A stretch of 64,000 nt of DNA from Moraxella catarrhalis (GTDB lineage: Bacteria > Pseudomonadota > Gammaproteobacteria > Pseudomonadales > Moraxellaceae), in contig NZ_LWAH01000001.1 in the NCBI RefSeq assembly GCF_001632285.1, positions 125,144-189,143 on the forward strand, written 5' to 3'. The notes under the pieces are model-generated. The model ran no database searches. It was not told where the DNA came from and saw only the letters and a list, made by a program, of their open reading frames with translations. A program made the position numbers and the translations under genes. Below, piece by piece: positions 59,817 through 64,000 of the stretch. The number at the start of each line of letters is the position of its first letter. The first letter of the stretch is position 1.

Positions 59817-61532
59817 ATGACATATAACCTGACTAAATCACCCATGACTCCATCAAAACCTTCTCAAGATTCTGCCAATTATTTATTTTTGGTTCTGCCA
59901 CGCTTTGCACTACTTTGGGTCTGTGTGGCACTGATTCCCGTTTCAATTTTATTTCACATTTGGTGGCTTTTGTTTATTGCTACCTGTTTGACTTGTCTTG
60001 GCGTGTATAATATCAGCCAAAAGCGTCATGCAATTTTGCGTAACTATCCCATCAGTGGGCATATTCGCTTTTTGTTTGAAAATTTTCGCCCAGAGGTACG
60101 CCAGTATTTTATCGAGGGTGACCGAGAAGAAGTACCATTTTCACGCATGCAGCGTTCAATCGTATATCAGCGTGCTAAGGATGTTGATAGTACTACCGCT
60201 TTTGGTAGTCTAAATGACTTGACCAAACCTGGCACAGATTGGTTTTTACATTCTGGTCGTAGCCATACAATTAAAAATCATGATTTTCGGGTGCGTGTTG
60301 GTAATGAACGCTGTCGACAACCATATGATTTATCGGTCTTTAACATCTCAGCAATGAGCTTTGGGGCATTGTCCGCAGCAGCGATTGAATCATTAAATAA
60401 AGGTGCCAAAGAAGGTGGGTTTGCACATGACACAGGTGAGGGGAGTATTAGTCCTTATCATCAAAAATACGGCGGTGATTTGATTTGGCAATTAGGGACG
60501 GCCTATTTTGGTTGTCGTGATGACAAGGGGCGATTTAACCCCGAGGCATTTCGTCAAAGGGCGGCCTTGTCGCAAGTTAAGATGATTGAGATTAAATTAT
60601 CACAAGGTGCTAAGCCTGGTAAAGGTGGCGTCTTGCCTGCCTCAAAAATTACCACTGAAATTGCATTGACTCGTGATATTCCGATGGGTATCGATTGTAT
60701 TTCACCGCCTACTCACCCAGAGTTTAGCACACCCACTGAGCTTGTGCATTTTTGGCAACGCCTGCGTGAACTATCTGGCGGAAAACCTGTCGGCTTTAAG
60801 CTTTGTATTGGTATGCCGTGGGAGTTTATGGCAATTGTTAAAGCCATGATTAAAGAAGATAATTACCCTGATTTTATTGTCATTGACGGAGCTGAAGGCG
60901 GAACAGGTGCTGCACCCATTGAGTTTATGGATTCGGTTGGGATGCCTTTGGTGGACGCACTGATTTTTGTCCAAAATACGCTGGTTGGTGCAGGTATCCG
61001 TGACAAAATCAAGGTAGGCGTGAGTGGTAAGGTGATTTCAGGATTTGATATTGCAAGATTGATGAGTTTGGGTGCTGATTGGTGCAATTCAGCGCGTGGG
61101 TTTATGTTTGCTGTAGGCTGTATTCAATCTCGTTCATGCCATACAAATAAATGCCCAACAGGGGTTGCCACCCAAGACCCTGCACGCCAAAAAGCCATTG
61201 ATATTCCTGATAAATCTCGCCGTGTATCTAATTTTCATAAAAATACCCTAAAGGCATTGGCTGAGATTGTTGGTTGTGCAGGTCTATCTCACCCAACCGA
61301 ACTAAAACCACATCACATTGTACGCCGACAACCAGATGGCTGGATTAAGCTATTATCTGAGCATTATCAATTCATCGAAACAGGTTCGTTGTTAACGGGT
61401 GATTGTGGTCGCCGTGTGTTAGATGATATGTGGAAGCTTGCCGATCCAAACAGCTTTCAGGCGATGACGATTGCAGATAAGATTGTTGGTGCTGAAAATA
61501 AACGCAACCGCACGATAGAAAGTCTGTATTAA
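59817..61532 (+). CDS. FMN-binding glutamate synthase family protein
   Basis: The protein has up to 571 residues from this start: two hydrophobic segments near the N-terminus, then a GltB-like (betaalpha)8 barrel. Motifs include FNISAMSFGALSAAAIESLNKGAKEGGFAHDTGEGSIS-type start of the barrel (short segments only quoted), QGAKPGKGGVLP, DGAEGGTGAAP (the glutamate-synthase FMN site) and the 3Fe-4S-like Cys cluster CIQSRSCHTNKCPTGVATQ. There is no amidotransferase domain, so it is not a full glutamate synthase; the true reaction is unknown. Alternative starts are 59733 (TTG), 59781 and 59844; none has a good ribosome binding site. Confidence 0.8.
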   Translation: MTYNLTKSPMTPSKPSQDSANYLFLVLPRFALLWVCVALIPVSILFHIWWLLFIATCLTCLGVYNISQKRHAILRNYPISGHIRFLFENFRPEVRQYFIEGDREEVPFSRMQRSIVYQRAKDVDSTTAFGSLNDLTKPGTDWFLHSGRSHTIKNHDFRVRVGNERCRQPYDLSVFNISAMSFGALSAAAIESLNKGAKEGGFAHDTGEGSISPYHQKYGGDLIWQLGTAYFGCRDDKGRFNPEAFRQRAALSQVKMIEIKLSQGAKPGKGGVLPASKITTEIALTRDIPMGIDCISPPTHPEFSTPTELVHFWQRLRELSGGKPVGFKLCIGMPWEFMAIVKAMIKEDNYPDFIVIDGAEGGTGAAPIEFMDSVGMPLVDALIFVQNTLVGAGIRDKIKVGVSGKVISGFDIARLMSLGADWCNSARGFMFAVGCIQSRSCHTNKCPTGVATQDPARQKAIDIPDKSRRVSNFHKNTLKALAEIVGCAGLSHPTELKPHHIVRRQPDGWIKLLSEHYQFIETGSLLTGDCGRRVLDDMWKLADPNSFQAMTIADKIVGAENKRNRTIESLY

Positions 61533-61597
61533 TAAAAACTGATGGCAAATCAATTGACCAAGATAGATATCCAGTAAATGAGTGTCAAGCAATCAGA

Positions 61598-61613
61598 GGT
61601 TTCATGTGAAACC
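61598..61613. repeat. Short palindrome GGTTTCA-TG-TGAAACC
   Basis: A 7+7 perfect inverted repeat lies just before the terminator that follows the FMN-binding gene. It could extend mRNA 3' structure. No function is assigned. Confidence 0.4.
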
Positions 61614-61616
61614 ATC

Positions 61617-61647
61617 AAAAAAGCCAAGCCAACGGACTTGGCTTTTT
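61617..61647. terminator. Terminator after the FMN-binding gene
   Basis: AAAAAAGCCAAG and CTTGGCTTTTT form an 11-bp stem with a T-run, 85 bases after the stop. Its A-run also allows action on minus-strand transcripts from tatC. Confidence 0.8.
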
Positions 61648-61733
61648 ATTTTTAAGGCGTGTTCTTAGTGTTAATTTGATCGCTACTTATTTGATTTTTT
61701 AGGCAAAATGGTTGGTTTTGGGTGGTGTTTATC

Positions 61734-62477
61734 CTATGGTGCTTTGGGTGTTTTGACTAACAATTTTGCCATGATAAGCCCAAGTTCAAACAGTAAACAC
61801 ATCGGAATGGCAAGCATGAGCATACTGGCACCATCAGGCGGTGTAATCACGGCGGCGACAGCAAAACAGCCCACGATAATGTAGCGGCGTTTATTTGTCA
61901 AACTTGCAATGCTGACAAGACGCATCAAAACCAAAATCAGCGTTACCACAGGAATTTCAAACATCACGCCAAATACCAAAAGGAGTTTTATCACAAAGTT
62001 TAGGTAACTGTCGATATCGGTCATTGGTAGCACATTGTCGGGAGCAAATACAACAAAAAATTTCAGTGCAGGCACTAATACGATAAAATAAGCAAATGTC
62101 ACACCAAGATAAAATAAAGCAATGGATGAAAATAATAAGGGCAAGGCGGTACGCTTTTCGTGATGATAAAGACCAGGTGAGATAAAACCCCAAATCTGCA
62201 TTAAAATAAAAGGTACTGTGATAAATAGTGCGGTAAAAAATGTCAAACGAATGGGTGCCAAAAAACCAGAGGCGACATCGGTGGCAATTAAGCTTGATTC
62301 ATTGGGCAGTAGAGCGACCAAAGGATTTGAGATTAAGTCATACAGTTCACGGCTAAAGCCAACCAACGCCAAAAATACAACCAAAACTGCCAAAAAGATG
62401 CGGATAAATCGTCCACGAAGTTCGATAAAATGTGACATCAATGAGACATCGTCTGTGGGTGGATTGGGTGACTTCAT
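61734..62477 (-). CDS. tatC: Twin-arginine translocase subunit TatC
   Basis: This 247-residue inner-membrane receptor for twin-arginine signal peptides has six predicted helices, the N-terminal SHFIELRGR, the loop LYHHEKRTALPLL and FEIPVVTLILV. It is the last gene of tatA-tatB-tatC and its ATG overlaps the tatB stop (ATGA). A Tat-dependent protein (EfeB) is encoded, though broken, 6 kb to the left. Confidence 0.96.
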   Translation of the reverse strand: MKSPNPPTDDVSLMSHFIELRGRFIRIFLAVLVVFLALVGFSRELYDLISNPLVALLPNESSLIATDVASGFLAPIRLTFFTALFITVPFILMQIWGFISPGLYHHEKRTALPLLFSSIALFYLGVTFAYFIVLVPALKFFVVFAPDNVLPMTDIDSYLNFVIKLLLVFGVMFEIPVVTLILVLMRLVSIASLTNKRRYIIVGCFAVAAVITPPDGASMLMLAIPMCLLFELGLIMAKLLVKTPKAP

Positions 62478-63010
62478 GGGCGGCGGTTGGGTTGATTTAA
62501 TAAGGGGTCGGCAATATGATTTGGCAAGTAGGGTGCAGGCGGTAGACGGCGACGGCGATCATAGCTACTCATCAAAAACCAATGGTTTATCATCGGCAGT
62601 GTGAGTGCTGCTCTGATAGCGTGGGTTTCTTGGAGGTTTTTATCATCATCACATTCTACCTGAATACCAAAATCATCATGATTGGGCAGCTCTTTGGCTG
62701 GCTGATTTTTTTGGGTATTTTGTTGTTGGGTCTTGGTGCGATCAAGTGACCGCTCTAGTGCATTCATTTGGGCTTTTATGCGTGCTTCAGACTGGCGAAT
62801 CTCATCAAGCTCTTTTTTGAGCATTTGCTGGGTTTCAAGTAATTGTAGTTCATTAGTAATTTCAGTTTGAAGCTTTTGACTGGCACGGTGAAACATGCCA
62901 TACCATCGCCCAAGTGTGCGTGCAGCGACAGGCAGCTTATCAGGACCTAGAACAATCAAAGCAATGATACCAAATAAGGTTAATTCAAAAAAACCAAGAT
63001 TACCAATCAT
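62474..63010 (-). CDS. tatB: Sec-independent translocase subunit TatB
   Basis: The 178-residue protein has the TatB start [26 protein letters not shown] (quoted in part: [17 protein letters not shown]), one helix, an amphipathic helix and a long charged coiled-coil region (about residues 40-110). The unusual final 40 residues are basic and proline-rich ([11 protein letters not shown]). It overlaps both neighbours by ATGA, so tatABC are translationally coupled. Confidence 0.93.
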   Translation of the reverse strand: MIGNLGFFELTLFGIIALIVLGPDKLPVAARTLGRWYGMFHRASQKLQTEITNELQLLETQQMLKKELDEIRQSEARIKAQMNALERSLDRTKTQQQNTQKNQPAKELPNHDDFGIQVECDDDKNLQETHAIRAALTLPMINHWFLMSSYDRRRRLPPAPYLPNHIADPLLNQPNRRP

Positions 63011-63240
63011 AAGTCAGCTGAGCGATTATCTTTGGGTTTTTCGACTTTAACTTCTTCGGCAATGATGACTTTGCCATCATTATTGGTAATCTTTGGCTTT
63101 TCTTCTTCTTTGACAGCTTCTTTAAATCCTTTTACCGCACTGCCCAAGTCTTTGCCAGCATTTTTTAATTTGCTGGTGCCAAATATGATAACCACAACCA
63201 CAAGTAAAATTAACCAGTGCGTAATAGAAAGTGAACCCAT
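63007..63240 (-). CDS. tatA: Sec-independent translocase subunit TatA
   Basis: This 77-residue pore-forming subunit begins with one transmembrane helix ([13 protein letters not shown]), the hinge [11 protein letters not shown] and the amphipathic helix [12 protein letters not shown], followed by a charged tail. TatA-type Ser-Leu-Ser-Ile-Thr-His-Trp start. It is preceded by AGGGG and lies 62 bases after hisIE on the same strand. Confidence 0.95.
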   Translation of the reverse strand: MGSLSITHWLILLVVVVIIFGTSKLKNAGKDLGSAVKGFKEAVKEEEKPKITNNDGKVIIAEEVKVEKPKDNRSADL

Positions 63241-63302
63241 AAACTACCCCTTAATTGTCTTAATTGTCATTAAAAATTAGTAAGCCAAGCGTGATGATCG
63301 TG

Positions 63303-64000
63303 CTATTTTGTACGACTGTTTTTTTCTTCGATGCCTGAGATACCAAAGCGGTAAGCCAGCTCATCAATGACATCTTGAGCAGATAAGCCCAATTTGGATA
63401 AGGCAACCATTTGATGAAACCAAGTATCTGCCACTTCATAAACCAAATCATGTGCCAGCTTATCACAGTTTTCGTTGGTATTTTTGGCACGCTCAAGCTC
63501 TTTGGCCGCAATGATGCTTTCAACCGCTTCTTCACCCACTTTTTCTAAGATTTTATTGAGCCCTTTATGGTATAAACTTGCCACATAAGAGTTGTCTTTA
63601 TTGGCATTTTTACGCTCATTTAAGGTTGCATCAAGACGGCTAAGCACATCAGATGAAGATTGGGTTATGGTCGCTGTGATATTGCTAGCATTATTTTTGG
63701 TGGCTGTTTGTTGGTTGTTACCATAAATTTGATCAGGGTCTTTGATGACATGGTTGGTAATTTGCCAGTTGCCCTGATCATCGAGTTTTTTAAAAAAGCA
63801 GGAACGACGCCCTGTGTGACAGGCAATCCCACCAATTTGCGTGATAGATAAGATGATGACATCATGATCACAATCGGTATAAATATCATGAACAATTTGC
63901 GTATGCCCTGAGGTTTCGCCTTTATGCCAAAGCTTACCACGAGAGCGTGAAAAATAAACGGCTTCTTTGGTTTTTAAGGTTTGTTCTAACGCCATTTTAT
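63303..64000 (-). CDS. hisI: Bifunctional phosphoribosyl-AMP cyclohydrolase / phosphoribosyl-ATP pyrophosphatase (5' end cut off)
   Basis: This is the fused HisIE enzyme of histidine synthesis (steps 2 and 3). The visible part has a HisI domain with [17 protein letters not shown], the metal-binding Asp/Cys in TDCDHD and CHTGRRSCF (about residues 40-67), and a HisE domain near the C-terminus with [20 protein letters not shown] and [16 protein letters not shown] motifs. The frame is open to the right edge: the codon at 63993-63995 is an internal Met (usually within LAYMNREALEQTL), so about 30 N-terminal residues are missing. tatABC follows on the same strand. Confidence 0.93.
   Translation of the reverse strand, partial: KMALEQTLKTKEAVYFSRSRGKLWHKGETSGHTQIVHDIYTDCDHDVIILSITQIGGIACHTGRRSCFFKKLDDQGNWQITNHVIKDPDQIYGNNQQTATKNNASNITATITQSSSDVLSRLDATLNERKNANKDNSYVASLYHKGLNKILEKVGEEAVESIIAAKELERAKNTNENCDKLAHDLVYEVADTWFHQMVALSKLGLSAQDVIDELAYRFGISGIEEKNSRTK

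Overview
The window looks like chromosomal DNA of a Moraxella species, most likely Moraxella catarrhalis or a close relative. Grounds: moderately AT-rich sequence, a ZnuD-type zinc receptor with a Zur box, an assimilatory APS-reductase pathway, the gammaproteobacterial pilB-pilC-pilD-coaE order, tig-clpP-clpX, and hisIE next to tatABC. Species is an inference from gene content; no search was run. No rRNA, tRNA, CRISPR array, insertion sequence or prophage was seen.

Layout. 1-11 kb: end of lpdA, a small secreted/membrane protein pair on the minus strand (one gene frameshifted), then an outer-membrane block: Zur-controlled znuD, two paralogous porin-like proteins and a putative lipoprotein prolyl oligopeptidase. 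11-19 kb: housekeeping (yheV-prlC, an EEP-family protein, rdgB, tig, clpP, clpX). 19-21.5 kb: a restriction-modification module inserted at the 3' end of clpX and flanked by 296-bp identical direct repeats that carry the last 96 clpX codons. 21.6-34 kb: a membrane protein with a degenerate J-domain, fadBA, a broken patatin-like gene, sulfate assimilation (cysH, cysD, cysN), recG and a Crp/Fnr regulator. 34-38.5 kb: a decayed RND efflux operon with at least eight lesions. 38.7-52 kb: DUF924, coaE-pilDCB, a Bcr/CflA transporter, purL, gltS, argA. 52-59 kb: a lipoprotein, a decayed Fur-box-headed iron operon (efeO/efeM-like, efeB), dusC with a UvrD-like helicase, and an orphan HutC-like regulator. 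59-64 kb: an FMN-binding glutamate-synthase-like protein, tatCBA and the edge of hisIE.

How the genes work together. The left third is largely envelope and metal acquisition. clpP/clpX/tig form the protein quality-control group. cysHDN reduce sulfate through APS directly, because the reductase carries the Fe-S cysteine pairs and no APS kinase is present here. The pil genes supply the type IV pilus motor, platform and prepilin peptidase. EfeB would have been a Tat substrate of the tatABC system at the right edge.

The two outstanding themes are (1) the R-M module with long target duplication, an insertion that left clpX intact and moved its ancestral terminator 2.5 kb away, and (2) clustered gene decay: an efflux operon, an iron-uptake operon, a patatin-like lipase and a Cys-rich secreted peptide are all broken, mostly by short indels but also by nonsense codons.
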